DNA from: Selaginella moellendorffii
Taxonomy: Eukaryota; Streptophyta; Lycopodiopsida; Selaginellales; Selaginellaceae
Direction: 5' to 3'
NCBI RefSeq assembly: GCF_000143415.4
Contig: NW_003314261.1
Span: forward strand, 1,511,597 to 1,575,596
Length of the DNA stretch: 64,000 bases
Part shown: piece after piece, positions 30,613 to 42,363 of the stretch
Numbering within the stretch: the first letter of the stretch is position 1
How the letters are laid out: each line of letters starts with the position of its first letter
The notes under the pieces: generated by a model
The model's database searches: none
Told to the model about the DNA's origin: nothing
What the model saw: the letters and a program-made list of their open reading frames with translations, nothing else
Translations under genes and position numbers: made by a program

Positions 30613-32415
30613 TTATGCCTGGCGTGTGCCATCCAGCCGAAATGCTTCACGTCAGCTCACCATCTAGGACGCGGCAGCTAGAAGCTGTCTACTTCTCGAC
30701 CTCCATGAGTGTTGATTTAGTTCCTGCCAGACGGTGTTAAAACGATACAAGCTCGAGAGAAGGGCCCAACCAGGATTGATTTTTCATGCGTCTCGATTCG
30801 CCGTGCTACTTCCAGGCACACAGGAGAACCTTGAAGTGGTTTTTGACCCCTGAGAAGCACAAACAATGTGTCTCTTCAAAGAAAAAGGAATGTGTTTTAC
30901 AGCGTGTTTCCGCCAAGTTGATCTTTAATTATCGTGTTCATTTCCGGGAATTGCGTCAATAGCTCAGTCTGCGGTTTGTGAAAAGTGATTCAGCACCACA
31001 CCTCTTAGCACGCTCATTACCTCGTCATACGGATTTTCAGGCACAGTGAAGCCATAATCAAGTGCAAGCTCTGCGTTTGAAAGATCACCATAGTTTATCC
31101 AAATCTGCGAAGCCGAATGAAACATGAAAACAAAACAAAGACCACTGCCTCTACCTGATCGTTTTCAGCATAGTCTCTGTCCGCTGTAACCTGCTTGTGG
31201 TACGGAAAGGAAAAAGAAAGAACTTCAGGCGTATCTTACAACTGCGTAGTTGAGAAGCCCGTTAAATGAGAGCTTCGCAAAGCTGGTTGCGTTGTGGTTG
31301 AAAAAATCGAGCATTGGTATCTGCTAACGCCGCGTTATAATGTACACAAGGACGTAAACAGAATTAAAGGGAGACATACCATTACTAATGTCGAGTCCTC
31401 TCCAATGGCTAGTGAACGAGAAAAAACTGCAGCAAAGGAAGGACGAACAAAACTAGCAAGAAACAAGCTTGCTTCCTGTACCTGTGGCGTATACATGCTT
31501 CAAGTCTTCAAGAGACACTTTACCGAATAGTTGAGGCCAAACATCAAGTGCCTGCTCCAGTACACAGGTACAAAAATCCTTCAAGCATCAAAGTAAAAAA
31601 TTTCCCCCTTGAATAAAACCATTCGGAAAAGAAAAAAACAGTAAAAAAACTAAGTGAATGAAAGCTTGCAAAATAGAAAACTACCCGAAGTACTTACGTT
31701 TTGCACTTGGCCAAACTCAGTTGTTATCATTTCCAGCCGCTCACGAGCCTTGCCGTATAAAGGGCTCGCCCTCAAGTAACTTAGCTCGGTGTCCTCCCAA
31801 CGAAACTACGCACTTGAAAACTTTGAGAAACAAAAACTCGATAGTCCAGTACCCGTGTTGTCGAGCTCCGCTGGTTGAGGAAGACACGAGATGTATGGTG
31901 CCCATACTGACGAGAAAGATTTAGCAAAGCGAAGACGAAAATGTTGAGAGTAAACTTGCCTGGCCTTTGTAGCGTTCCATGAGGACAATAAGAGCAAGTT
32001 TGGTCCACGGCTTAACAGTGCTGGGCAAAACCGTGCTGAGCTGGTCAGGAAGATCGCTAGGAGCTATCATCTGGACGTAAACAAGAACCAACATTATCCC
32101 CTGCGCCATAGACTCATCAATGAATCAAAAGGAAAAAACTAAAAACCGATACTCGACCTGCCCGCCAGATTCTCGCGAAGTCCCAATGCGCACCGCCGAT
32201 GGATCGCCATCATCGTTCCGGCTCGCGAGCCACGACATAAAACCTGCGTAGCCATTGCTCAGCTTCCGCGGCGCCTGGTTCTGGAATAATCAAGCCCAGA
32301 ACTCGCGAAAGCGATCGATCGACAGTCGATCTGTCAGCGTACCTGAAGCGCCCAACAGCTCCTCGAGATCGATCCAGCCGCGCCGGGAAGAAGAAGAATC
32401 CTGGGCGGCCCACAT
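30613..32415 (-). pseudogene. SET gene pseudocopy B3 (inverted)
   Basis: Same shared deletions as B1 and B2; start codon followed by TGG; extra G at the exon 5 donor as in B2. Confidence 0.85.
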
Positions 32416-32536
32416 TTCTCCTCTCCAAAACCAAAACATATGTATTGCCACGTCATGGGAAAGCGTCGCTGATGTGGCAGATTCTCGTGCTTGCCACGTA
32501 TTGAGTGCCTGCCACGTGGCAATCGTATGAGCTACA

Positions 32537-32780
32537 AACCCCGTGATTAGCTCCACAACAAACACCCAACACTTCTACCGGAGTTTTGTCATGAAGAGCC
32601 TGTGGAAATTGTACCGGAACTGGATCTAGTTGCTCATCCTTAAGTCCAGGAATTCCGAGCTGGTAGTTGCGATTCTTTCCCCACGTATATAGTTCCCCAC
32701 ACTCTGAAAGCATATGAGCATTTCTTAAGGCTACTAACAAGTGATTGCTGCTGTCCAAGCTGGTCCACAAGCAATGTAAG
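32537..32780 (-). pseudogene. Inverted RCC1 exon 6 / exon 5 fragment, B3
   Basis: Same borders as B1; point differences only (for example KNRNYQLG). Confidence 0.75.
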
Positions 32781-33025
32781 GAAACTGGGGAAAAAAAACT
32801 GGGATGCAGCATGCTTCCGAGATGAGTTGACGTTGAACCATATGGTGTTGTTCTTGCCAAAGTCGGACCTCCTCACCACCTGTGAGTGGGCAAGAACGTA
32901 CTTGTGTGGCTGCTGCTCTTGGCCGGAGAGTCGATCTCGATGTTACTGAGCCGCATCCACAACACAGAGCGCAGAGTCTTTGTGTTGAGCAGCATCAAAC
33001 TGTTGGGGACGTGACTGCACAACAC

Positions 33026-33373
33026 CAGTTTCGTACAAATGGACGGTTTCCTGACTTTCACTCCACCCAGAGACAAGGTTTGCATTTACAAAGATGGAGA
33101 TCACAAAAGTACCACTTTTGTTCATGCATTTGTCTCTTTTTACTTTGGCAGATTCACAGTCATGTATCTCTCCAGGAGGAGCTAGCTTGCTCAAGTGGGT
33201 CGATGATCCCAGAATGCTCAACAAGGCTCTTTATGCTCGCTCGAAATGACTGGGAGCACGCTTGAAAAGAGGTGGATGAGCGAGGATGGATTTTTCTACA
33301 CATCAATGGTGAGAGTTTTCATTTGTGAGGTCTACTGATGGGATTGCTTGGTTTTGCAATCCTGTCAGTAGAC
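33026..33373 (+). pseudogene. Partial IRL with foldback end, B3
   Basis: Same borders as B1; hairpin 33330-33373 has a second mismatch (CCTGTCAG), a C to T change at a CpG. Confidence 0.8.
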
Positions 33374-33516
33374 TGGGCTAAGCATTAATTACCACCAAGG
33401 AACAAGCTTAATGTTGTTACTTTAATGCTTAAGTAGATTAATATTTAGAAAGTTTTAATCTTCATTTTACAAACAAAATTTGGCTAATGGGTTTTTTCTT
33501 TTTTTTGCTATTTTTG

Positions 33517-34101
33517 TCAGTAAATCGCAAATTGTTGAGGGCGTGAATAGCTTTGCTGTTGACCATATTGTGACTCAACTACAGTGTTAATAAACTGTGA
33601 TTGTCCTGGAAGTAAATGTGCACCAATCTTAGCTAACTCATCTGCAACCTGATTTCCAGCAATGTTGTAGTGCCCCTTCACCTTACAAAAATGAACTGGA
33701 ACAAGTGATGTTCCTGCAAGCCAAACTATCGTCTGGATGATATCTGCATTTGGGTGGCAACCCAGGGCTATTGGATCTTGCACATACATCTCCAGCAGCG
33801 TCAAAGAGTTATAACTGTCCGTGTATACAAAGACTGGCTCCCACAATCCCCAGCGCCATTCCATCTCCAAACAGATTTCGAGTGCTCGCATCAAACCCAA
33901 CAGCTCAAACATGATAGTGGAGCTTGTATGTAAGTTGTCATTTGCCCTTCTTCCACAAGCGAGTCGCATAGAAACTCTCGGGATAAACACTCTATAACCT
34001 CCGAAAACTCCGCGCTTGAAAGATCCATCAGTAAAAGCTTGCAATCCATGATCGCTAGCTACCATTTCCCGCATACGCACGACCTTGTCCACCTCAAACA
34101 T
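33517..34101 (-). CDS. RNase H domain protein R6
   Basis: 194 residues. The four catalytic acids remain, but several nearby positions changed (GGYRVF, TDSYNSL, KGHYNIAG), all by changes of the C-to-T / G-to-A type. It may be inactive. Confidence 0.7.
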   Translation of the reverse strand: MFEVDKVVRMREMVASDHGLQAFTDGSFKRGVFGGYRVFIPRVSMRLACGRRANDNLHTSSTIMFELLGLMRALEICLEMEWRWGLWEPVFVYTDSYNSLTLLEMYVQDPIALGCHPNADIIQTIVWLAGTSLVPVHFCKVKGHYNIAGNQVADELAKIGAHLLPGQSQFINTVVESQYGQQQSYSRPQQFAIY

Positions 34102-34401
34102 ATTTCACTTGCTCGCCTTTAATGCTCTCTTCCTGTTCTGGAAAGTATACCTAACCCAAAAAGGCAATGGCATTTTATATAAGCTATGGAAATAATGCTT
34201 TAATTTGGAAATTTGAAGCGTCGAAGATGATGCACAATCCAATAGACCAACAGCTCTAGAAACCTACCAATACGACTTAGAAACTTCATCCTTTCGTCTG
34301 GATTGAGCCTGCAATCAGGAAAGCTGATCATGCTATTGCTCGCTGTTTAGAACTTGAAGAAAAGCCAGAAGGAAAAAGCAGCGTTAGCAGGAGAGATCAG
34401 C

Positions 34402-34579
34402 ATGGCAGCCGGGGGCGGCGATCTTATACGGCACTCGCTCCTCCCGTCGTTTTCCAACCGCCTCATCCGACGCATGCACGCGCTTACCGATTTATATTCC
34501 ACGGCTTACATCAAGCAACGCTGTGCTTTCCTGGAGAAAAACAAGGCCTTCACAAAACCAGAAAAAGATCTTGTCTCCC
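34402..34579 (+). CDS. M segment 6 of the RNase H unit
   Basis: Open segment identical in reading to unit 1 (LIRHSLL). Unidentified. Confidence 0.3.
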
Positions 34580-34583
34580 AAAG

Positions 34584-36380
34584 TTATGCCTGGCGTGTGC
34601 CATCCAGCCGAAATGCTTCACGTCAGCTCACCATCTAGGACGCGGCAGCTAGAAGCTGTCTACTTCTCGACCTCCATGAGTGTTGATTTAGTTCCTGCCA
34701 GAAGGTGTTAAAACGATACAAGCTCGAGAGAAGGGCCCAACCAGGATTGATTTTTCATGCGTCTCGATTCGCCGTGCTACTTCCAGGCACACAGGAGAAC
34801 CTTGAAGTGGTTTTTGACCCCTGAGAAGCACAAACAATGTGTCTCTTCAAAGAAAAAGGAATGTGTTTTACAGCGTGTTTCCGCCGAGTTGATCTTCAAT
34901 TATCGTGTTCATTTCCGGGAATTGCGTCAATAGATCAGTCTGCGGTTTGTGAAAAGTGATTCAGCACCACACCTCTTAGCACGCTCATTACCTACCTCGT
35001 CATACGGATTTTCAGTGAAGGCACAGTGAAGCCATAATCAAGTGCAAGCTCTGCGTTTGAAAGATCACCATAGTTTATCCAAATCTGCGAAGCCGAATGA
35101 AACATGAAAACAAAACAAAGACCACTGCCTCTACCTGATCGTTTTCAGCATAGTCTCTGTCCTCTGTAACCTGCTTGTGGTACGGAAAAGAAAAAGAAAG
35201 AACTTCAGGCGTATCTTACAACTGCGTAGTTGAGAAGCCCGTTAAATTAGAGCTTCGCAAAGCTGGTTGCGTTGTGGTTGAAAAAATCGAGCATTGGTAT
35301 CTGCTAACGCCGCGTTATAATGTACACAAGGACGTAAACAGAAATAAAGAGAGACATAGCATTACTAATGTCGAGTCCTCTCCAATGGCTAGTGAACGAG
35401 AAAAAACTGCAGCAAAGGCAGGACGAACAAAACTAGCAAGAAACAAGCTTGCTTCCTGTACCTGTGGCGTATACATGCTTCAAGTCTTCAAGAGACACTT
35501 TACCGAATAGTTGAGGCCAAACATCAAGTGCCTGCTCCAGTACACAGGTACAAAAATCCTTCAAGCATCAAAGTAAAAAATTTCCCCCTTGAATAAAACC
35601 ATTCGGAAAAGAAAAAAACAGTAAAAAAACTAAGTGAATGAAAGCTTGCAAAATAGAAAACTACCCGAAGTACTTACGTTTTGCACTTGGCCAAACTCAG
35701 TTGTTATCATTTCCAGCCGCTCACGAGCCTTGCCGTATAAAGGGCTCGCCCTCAAGTAACTTAGCTCGGTGTCCTCCCAACGAAACTACGCACTTGAAAA
35801 CTTTGAGAAACAAAAACTCGATAGTCCAGTACCCGTGTTGTCGAGCTCCGCTGGTTGAGGAAGACACGAGATGTATGGTGCCCATACTGACGAGAAAGAT
35901 TTAGCAAAGCGAAGACGAAAATGTTGAGAGTAAACTTGCCTGGCCTTTGTAGCGTTCCATGAGGACAATAAGAGCAAGTTTGGTCCACGGCTTAACAGTG
36001 CTGGGCAAAACCGTGCTGAGCTGGTCAGGAAGATCACCAGGAGCTATCATCTGGACGTAAACAAGAACCAACATTATCCCCTGCGCCATAGACTCATCAA
36101 TGAATCAAAAGGAAAAAACTAAAACCGATACTCGACCTGCCTGCCAGATTCTCGCGAAGTCCCAATGCGCACCGCCGATGGATCGCCATCATCGTTCCGG
36201 CTCGCGAGCCACGACATAAAACCTGCGTAGCCATTGCTCAGCTTCCGCTGCGCCTGGTTCTGGAATAATCACGCCCAGAACTCGCGAAAGCGATCGATCG
36301 ACAGTCGATCTGTCAGCGTACCTGAAGCGCCCAACACCTCCTCGAGATCGATCCAGCCGCGCCGGGAAGAAGAAGAATCC
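34584..36380 (-). pseudogene. SET gene pseudocopy B4 (inverted, 5' truncated)
   Basis: Shared deletions as in the other B copies, plus loss of the start codon and exon 1 5' half: after GAAGAAGAATCC it jumps to TTATGTATTGCC of the promoter. Confidence 0.85.
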
Positions 36381-36469
36381 TTATGTATTGCCACGTCATG
36401 GGAAAGCGTCGCGGATGTGGCAGATTCTCGTGCTTGCCACGTATTGAGTGCCTGCCACGTGACAATCGT

Positions 36470-36710
36470 ACGTGATTAGCTCCACAACAAACACGCAACA
36501 CTTCTACCGGAGTTTTGTCATGAAGAGCCTGTGGAAATTGTACCGGAACTGGATCTAGTTGCTCATCCTTAAGTCCAGGAATTCCGAGCTGGTAGTCGCG
36601 ATTCTTTCCCCACGTATATAGTTCCCCACACTCTGAAAGCATATGAGCATTTCTTAAGGCTACTAACAAGTGATTGCTGCTGTCCAAGCTGGTCCACAAG
36701 CAATGTAAGG
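36470..36710 (-). pseudogene. Inverted RCC1 exon 6 / exon 5 fragment, B4
   Basis: As in B1, slightly shortened at its right-hand gene end (CGTACGTGATTAGCTCC). Confidence 0.75.
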
Positions 36711-36954
36711 AAACTGGGGAAAAAAAACCGGGACTCAGCAAGCTTCTGAGATGAGTTGACGTTGAACCATATAGTGTCGTTCTTGCCAAAGTCGGACCTC
36801 CTCACCACCTGTGAGTGGGCGAGAACGTACTTGTGTGGCTGCTGCTCTCGGCCGGAGAGTCGATCTCGATGTTACTGAGCCGCATCCACAACACAGAGTG
36901 CAGAGTCTTTGTGTCGAGCAGCATCAAAGTGTTGGGGACGTGACTGCACAGCAC

Positions 36955-37302
36955 CAGTTTCGTACAAATGGACGGTTTCCCGACTTTCACTCCACCCAGA
37001 GACAAGGTTTGCATTTACAAAGATGGAGATCACAAAAGTACCACTTTTTTTCATGCATTTCTCTCTTTTTACTTTGGGAGATTCACAGTCATGTATCTCT
37101 CCAGGAGGAGCTTACTTGCTCAAGTGGGTCGATGATCCCAGAACGCTCAACAAAGCTCTTTACGCTCGCTCGAAATGACCGGGAGCACGCTTGAAAAGAG
37201 GTGGATGAGCGAGGATGGATTTTTCTACACATCAATGGTGAGAGTTTTCATTTGTGAGGTCTACTGATGGGATTGCTTGGTTTTGCAATCCCGTCAGTAG
37301 AC
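36955..37302 (+). pseudogene. Partial IRL with foldback end, B4
   Basis: Same borders; hairpin 37259-37302. Confidence 0.8.
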
Positions 37303-37452
37303 TGGGCTAAGCATTCATTACCACCAAGGAAGCAGTGAAAACAAGCTTAATGTTGTTACTTTAATGCTTAAGTAGATTAACATTTAGAAAGTTTTAATCT
37401 TCATTTTACAAACAAAATTTGGCTAATGGTTTTTTTTTTTTTTGCTATTTTT

Positions 37453-37566
37453 TCAGTAAATCACAAATTGTTGAGGGCATGAATAGCTTTGCTGTTGACC
37501 ATATTGTGACTCAACTACATTGTTAATAAACTGTGATTGTCCTGGAAGTAAATGTGCACCAATCTT
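37453..37566 (-). pseudogene. RNase H domain R7, C-terminal remnant
   Basis: Only the last 38 codons remain (KIGAHLLPGQSQF to the stop). The unit is cut after ACCAATCTT and joined to a Ty3/gypsy pol relic. This is the right end of the array. Confidence 0.85.
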
Positions 37567-38410
37567 GAGATCCATGAATGCCCAATTACAGTCTATAAAC
37601 AAGATGAAAATTGACATTGATGACTTCAGCAATGCTTGCAATAGTGTAGTGGAATCAAAAAGATGATCCACAAAACGATTGAGATATTACATGTTTAAGA
37701 AGCATTGCACATTATTCATATACTTCAGAGTAGGGAAATTTAGAACAGCCACAAGTTTGTCAAGGTAAACTTGCAAACCCTCATGAGAAATACAATACCC
37801 AAGATAAATTATGTCTTTGAACCCAAACACACATTGCAACTGCTTTAACTTTAAACCAACTTCCCGTAGTTGATCTAGCACTTTATAAACATCATAGACG
37901 TGTTCCTCTCACATCCCCTTTGAGTGGATCAGGAAATCATTAATGAAGTCAACAATCACCTCCAACATATCGCAAAAAACCTTATCTATCATCTATTGAA
38001 AAGTTACTAGAGCATTATTCAAACCAAATTGCATCACCAAGAACTCATACAATTAAAATGATATACAAAAAGCAGTCTTAGGAATATCTTCTTTAGCTAT
38101 CAGTATTTGCTAGTACCCAAAAGTAAGATCTAGCTTGATGAACCAATGACTTCTCCCTAGACGATCCAAGAGATCAGCTGTGTGAGGAAGAGGGTACATA
38201 TTCAGGATCATCACTTCATTTAACAAATGATAGTCGATGTAAAAACAAATACTCTCATCAGTCTTCATCACAAGATGAGGTTCACATGCCTAAGGAATCT
38301 ATGACTTTTGAATAACACCCTTTTCGAACATCTTCTTGACGTTTGCATATAAAATCTTGATCTCTTTGGGTGACTAACGATGAACAAGAACTTTGATTGG
38401 ACAAACATCC
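37567..38410 (-). mobile_element. Ty3/gypsy pol relic, part 1 (reverse transcriptase region)
   Basis: On the minus strand, decayed reverse transcriptase landmarks can be read with stops. They are VKKMFEKGVIQKS, FYIDYHLLNEVMILNMYPLP, LLDRLGRSHWFIKLDLTFGY and LREVGLKLKQLQCVFGFK. Then come LGYCISHEGLQV and the post-RT block ending AFMDLK, where it is truncated against R7. A 64-codon open piece lies at 37687-37881. The older element was split by the chromodomain retrotransposon at 38410; the rest lies beyond 57385. Confidence 0.8.
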
Positions 38411-38785
38411 TGTTAGGAATTCCCCAATTCATACCAAATTCCTGAATCTCGCTAGATTCCTGACCTGCAGACCACATTCCTGATTCTCGAGACACTTCCC
38501 TATTCCTGACTCTCGAGACTCTTCCCTATTCCTGACTCTCTGATTTCCTCTACGATTCCTAAGTCTTGAGTCACATTCTTGATGATGATGTGGCCCCTCC
38601 TTGACCTCAGCTATATTTAGGCCGTCCTCGATCCAAGAGTGGTACCTATAGTATATATAGGTTAGCCTTGTTCCATTTCTCCACAATCTGAATCAACACC
38701 AGTCTAAGGCCTCTTCTTTGTTTCCACTAGCTTTTCTCTTTGTCTTTTGCATTTTCCAGTCTTGATCTTGTTGGGGGTCTTGACA
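38411..38785 (+). repeat. 5' LTR of the chromodomain element
   Basis: 375 bp, with two near-identical tandem motifs (CTCGAGACacTTCCCTATTC type) and a TATA-like TATAGTATATATAGG. It lacks a short insertion present in the 3' LTR (GGAGCTTCATCAACA). The sites differ mainly by transitions. Confidence 0.9.
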
Positions 38786-38885
38786 ATTTGATTCAGATTG
38801 TGTTTTTTCATTTTTTTTTCCTTTAACACGTTTTGATTGTTTGACTGCCATTGCCTTTTTTCCCCCTTTTTCTTTCTTTCTGCCG

Positions 38886-39857
38886 ATGGAGTCTCCAAGC
38901 CATCCTGATTTCTTTGCTGAAGTCCTTGCAAAAATCCAATTTGAGAATACCGAGCTGAAGGCGACCCTTCTTCGCATGTAGCAAGAGCTTGCTTCACTTT
39001 CGGCTCAAGGATCCAGCAAAGTTCCTGAACCGAAGGTGAGTTTCCCGGTGAAATTTTCAGGCAAGCATTCAGAGCTTCGCGGATTCCTGAACCAGATGGA
39101 GCTGATCTTCGCACTTCAACATCGGCGGTACCCCACTCCCAAGTCTCAAATTGGTGCGATTAGGACGTTGCTCGAAGGTGCAGCTTTGTCATGGTTTTCT
39201 CCTCTTCTGGAGAAGAGCATGAAAGGGGTCGTGGTTCCGGAGCTGATGGATCTTAAATTGTTCAAAGAGAAGCTTGAAGCATGTTTTGGCGAGACAGATC
39301 GGGTTCGGGCTGCTACCACAAAGATGAGACATCTCTCTCAGGGGTCTCGTCCTGCCTCAATCTACACTGCAGAGTTCCAACTCCTTGCCTTGGACACTCA
39401 CTGGGATGAGCGGGCCCTGATTGACCAATTTCGTTTTGGCCTCAACAACGGTGTCAAGGATTTGTTGCTCACCATGGAGGATCCCAAGGACCTGTCGGAC
39501 ACCATCAATAAAGCTGTTCGATGTGACAATCGTCTCTTTGAGCGTCATCAGGAAAGTCGCCGCGCCACTGTTTTTCCGTCCCAGACTCAGGAATCCCAGC
39601 TTGAGTCTTTGGGGCATGCTCCTGAACCTACTGCTCTGGTCCCAATGGATATTTCTGGTACTCCCCAACTCATCAAAGGGAAGTTGAGTCCTACTGAGAA
39701 ACAACGTCGAATATCTCATAATCTTTGCTTCTACTGTGCTGATCCTAATCACAAAGCAGGTATGTGTCCCAAGAAGCCTCCCCGACTGCTCGAGTTCACT
39801 CTGCCTCAAAATCCACCTTTGTTGCAGTCGGGAAATGACCCTGTCCAAACAGAGTAG
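38886..39857 (+). pseudogene. gag of the chromodomain element
   Basis: An open frame from ATG 38886, with one in-frame TAG at 38979-38981, then open to 39857. It has retrotransposon gag landmarks (KFSGKHSELRGFLNQM, then LEGAALSWFSPLLE) and a CCHC zinc knuckle CFYCADPNHKAGMCP near the C terminus. Confidence 0.85.
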
Positions 39858-39868
39858 GAGTTGTCTGT

Positions 39869-41053
39869 TTGGACTCCCCGAATAAAAATCACTTTTCTTC
39901 TTTATCAAGCTCCTCACCACCTTTTATCAAAGCCACCACCAATTCCCGCAACTTCCGCGTCCCATGTCTCTTTTCTTTCACCGAACAATTAGGACTCAAG
40001 GCTCTGGTGCTACTGGACTCGGGTGCAACTTCCTGCTTCATGGACACAAACTTTGCTGCCCGACATCACGTTCCTCTTTCTTCTACTATACGGGATCTGA
40101 GGGTTTAAGGCATCGGCGGGCATTTTGTGTCTCCATCTTCTGGACTTAGGGAAACGTTGTTTGTTCGAGTACAAATCGGGTCCACTGTCACCAATATCGC
40201 CTTCAACATCATCAACAGCAAATCCTCCTCTGTGGTGCTCGGTCTTCCCGGCTTCCTCTGCTGTTCATCGAGTCCGAATCAGAAAAAGTTCCCTAAACTC
40301 AAATTGGGGTTCTGTTCTTGACTCTACGAAGTTTTCACCCTCTTCTTTTTCCTCTCTTCCATCTTACACTGGACAGTATCTTCGTCTCATAATTCCATTT
40401 AGTCATACGCCTCCTCTTATCTCCACAATCACTATGAAAGAACTCCTTCATGAAGAACCTATTTTCCTTTTTGCTTTGCATGTTTCTCCTGTCAGTCTTC
40501 CTAAGAAGTATCATGATTTTGGGGATGTGTTTGACAAGAAAAAAGCTAGTGTACTACCTGTTCATCGGCCTTATGACTGTCCCATTGATTTATAGGAAGG
40601 AGCGTCACCTCCGTAGGGGCCTATCTATGGGTTATCCCCGTCCGAGCTTAAGGCCCTCAAAGAGTACGTGGATGAGAACCTTGCCTCGGGGTACATTTAG
40701 CATTCGCAATCTCCATCTGGAAGAAGGATGGGAGTTTCCGGCTAGTCATCGACTACCAAGGTTTGAACAAAGTGACTGTTCGGAAGCGTTATCCGCTGCC
40801 CCTGATCTCGGACCTATTGGAACGCCTCGGCGGTGCCCGCTTCTTCACCAAGATCGACCTCCGTGGAGCATACAACCTAATCCGGATCTGGCCTGGTGAT
40901 GAATGGAAGACTGCGTTCCGAACCCGCTATGGCCACTTCAAATACACTGTCATGCCATTTGGCTTGACAAATGCTCCAGCAGTTTTCCAACACATGGCAA
41001 ACGACGTCTTTCAGGAGTTTCTTGATCAGATGGTGATCATCTACCTCGATGAC
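39869..41053 (+). pseudogene. Protease and first half of reverse transcriptase (chromodomain element)
   Basis: Aspartic protease motif VLLDSGATS near 40005. The reverse transcriptase contains [47 protein letters not shown] and IIYLDD. It is cut at YLDD by the next insertion. Several frameshifts and stops lie between 40100 and 40750. Target duplication ATGAC at 41049-41053. Confidence 0.85.
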
Positions 41054-41565
41054 TATCGCGCATGTGACTTCGGGTATCGAAAGCTACCTGTCGACCAGTC
41101 CTTATGGACACTCTTACCTTACTGCCACGATGGCAGGAGGTCGGTATTGCTAGACCCTTTATTAGTCCCTCTTGTTCAAGTGTTAGTAAACTGGACTTTG
41201 CATTTGTACTTGGCCGGATGAGCATAAGGAAGGAATTCCTAAGTGTCTATTTAGCTGAGCATACTTGGCCCGGCTTGTTAGTTCTCTTTTGCTCTATCTT
41301 GCACTAGCTTGACAAGAACCCTCGCGTATTGAGATTAGTCCCTCAATATCGCTACATAATGCTCCATGCTTGGGAGTTTGGCACCGTTCCTTCGTTCAAT
41401 GGCCCAAGACCCTGAACCTCGGGTTCCACACCACATTCCTTTGGACACGTGGCATGTGACATGTGGCATCTGTCACATGGCACAAAGAGGGTTTAGGTTC
41501 CGCTTCGTGGTGTTATCCTATGGTAAATCACCATAGTATAAAGGGTCAAAACCACGTGCGCTACA
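41054..41565 (+). repeat. X1 5' LTR (internally deleted)
   Basis: Ends GTGCGCTACA. A jump from CGCTACATAATG to CTCCATGCTTGGG removes the middle found in the three other LTRs. Confidence 0.88.
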
Positions 41566-42363
41566 TTTGGTATCAGAGCATGAGTCTCGGTGAGAACTAT
41601 CCAATGAAATTGGGCAACTAGTCTCGTTGCATACTCAGAGATGAAAACGATGATCCGAGTGGGTACACGTTTTGGTGCAAAGACTTTGCATTGGTTCCTT
41701 GGGATAGGTTTTGTACCTTTTTGTTCCATATTATGTGAGCTTGCTCTTGGGCTCATAGGGTGGACTGAGTTGTTCCGTTTGCACGAGTTTGAGCTTGGGC
41801 TCGTGAGTGAGGCACATTAGCAACTCGAGGTTACATTTTGAGTTGGTAGGATTAATGTTAGCCTATCGGTGGTTCCATGAGTTGTTCCATATACCATGGG
41901 TGAAAGTTAACCTTCCTTGGGTTTGTTATGAGTGGCAAATAGGCTGGTCCGTAGCTGTTTAGCACGGCACTAGTGGATCCTTCCTAAGCATGATTATGAG
42001 TAGATCAATCAAGACTGTAGGGATTAGTCTATTGGTTCAAGTAATCATTGCCGTGCTCTCTCATAAACTTTTCTTGGATTGGACTGAAGGCAGTGCAAAA
42101 GCAAACTTGAGGTTTAGTCAAAGATGAGACCGAAAAGAGAGTCGTCAGGGACGAAGGATCAAACATGTAAATTATCTTCTCTTCTGGAGAGATGGTTTGC
42201 AACGAGGTGTTGACTCATTGCTCATGTTCACAATATGCAACCAAGAGTCCCTACCTTGATGCATGTTGGTTATGGTGGTCTTACAAGTGGTGAGTTGTGG
42301 GATGGATAGTAGTGAAGTGCTATACCATTTTGTCTAGGCTTGCTATTGGAAGACTTGGGTTAC

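Larger units (their letters stand above)
12564..37566. repeat. Segmental tandem array of A and B modules
   Basis: The order is A1 (source locus), B1 (about 15.88-19.88 kb), A2 (19.89-23.26), B2 (23.27-27.23), A3 (27.23-30.61), B3 (30.61-34.58) and B4 (34.58-37.57). A modules hold the RCC1 last exon, a full IRL gene, the IRL 3' flank and an RNase H unit. B modules hold an inverted SET pseudogene with its promoter, an inverted RCC1 exon 5/6 fragment, an orphan segment, a partial IRL with a foldback, and an RNase H unit. The A+B period is 7,345-7,374 bp (IRL starts at 12961, 20335, 27680); B to B is about 3.97 kb. Introns are retained, so copying was DNA-based. The right end is cut by a Ty3/gypsy relic. 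Confidence 0.9.

Noticed and set aside
37453-37566. Idea that the whole retrotransposon nest inserted into R7, with R8 as its other half
   Set aside because: R8 has its own complete C terminus and poly(A) tract, so it is a separate unit, and no target duplication is visible.
12564-37566. CRISPR-like or satellite interpretation of the regular repeats
   Set aside because: Periods are kilobases long and consist of identifiable gene pieces with introns.
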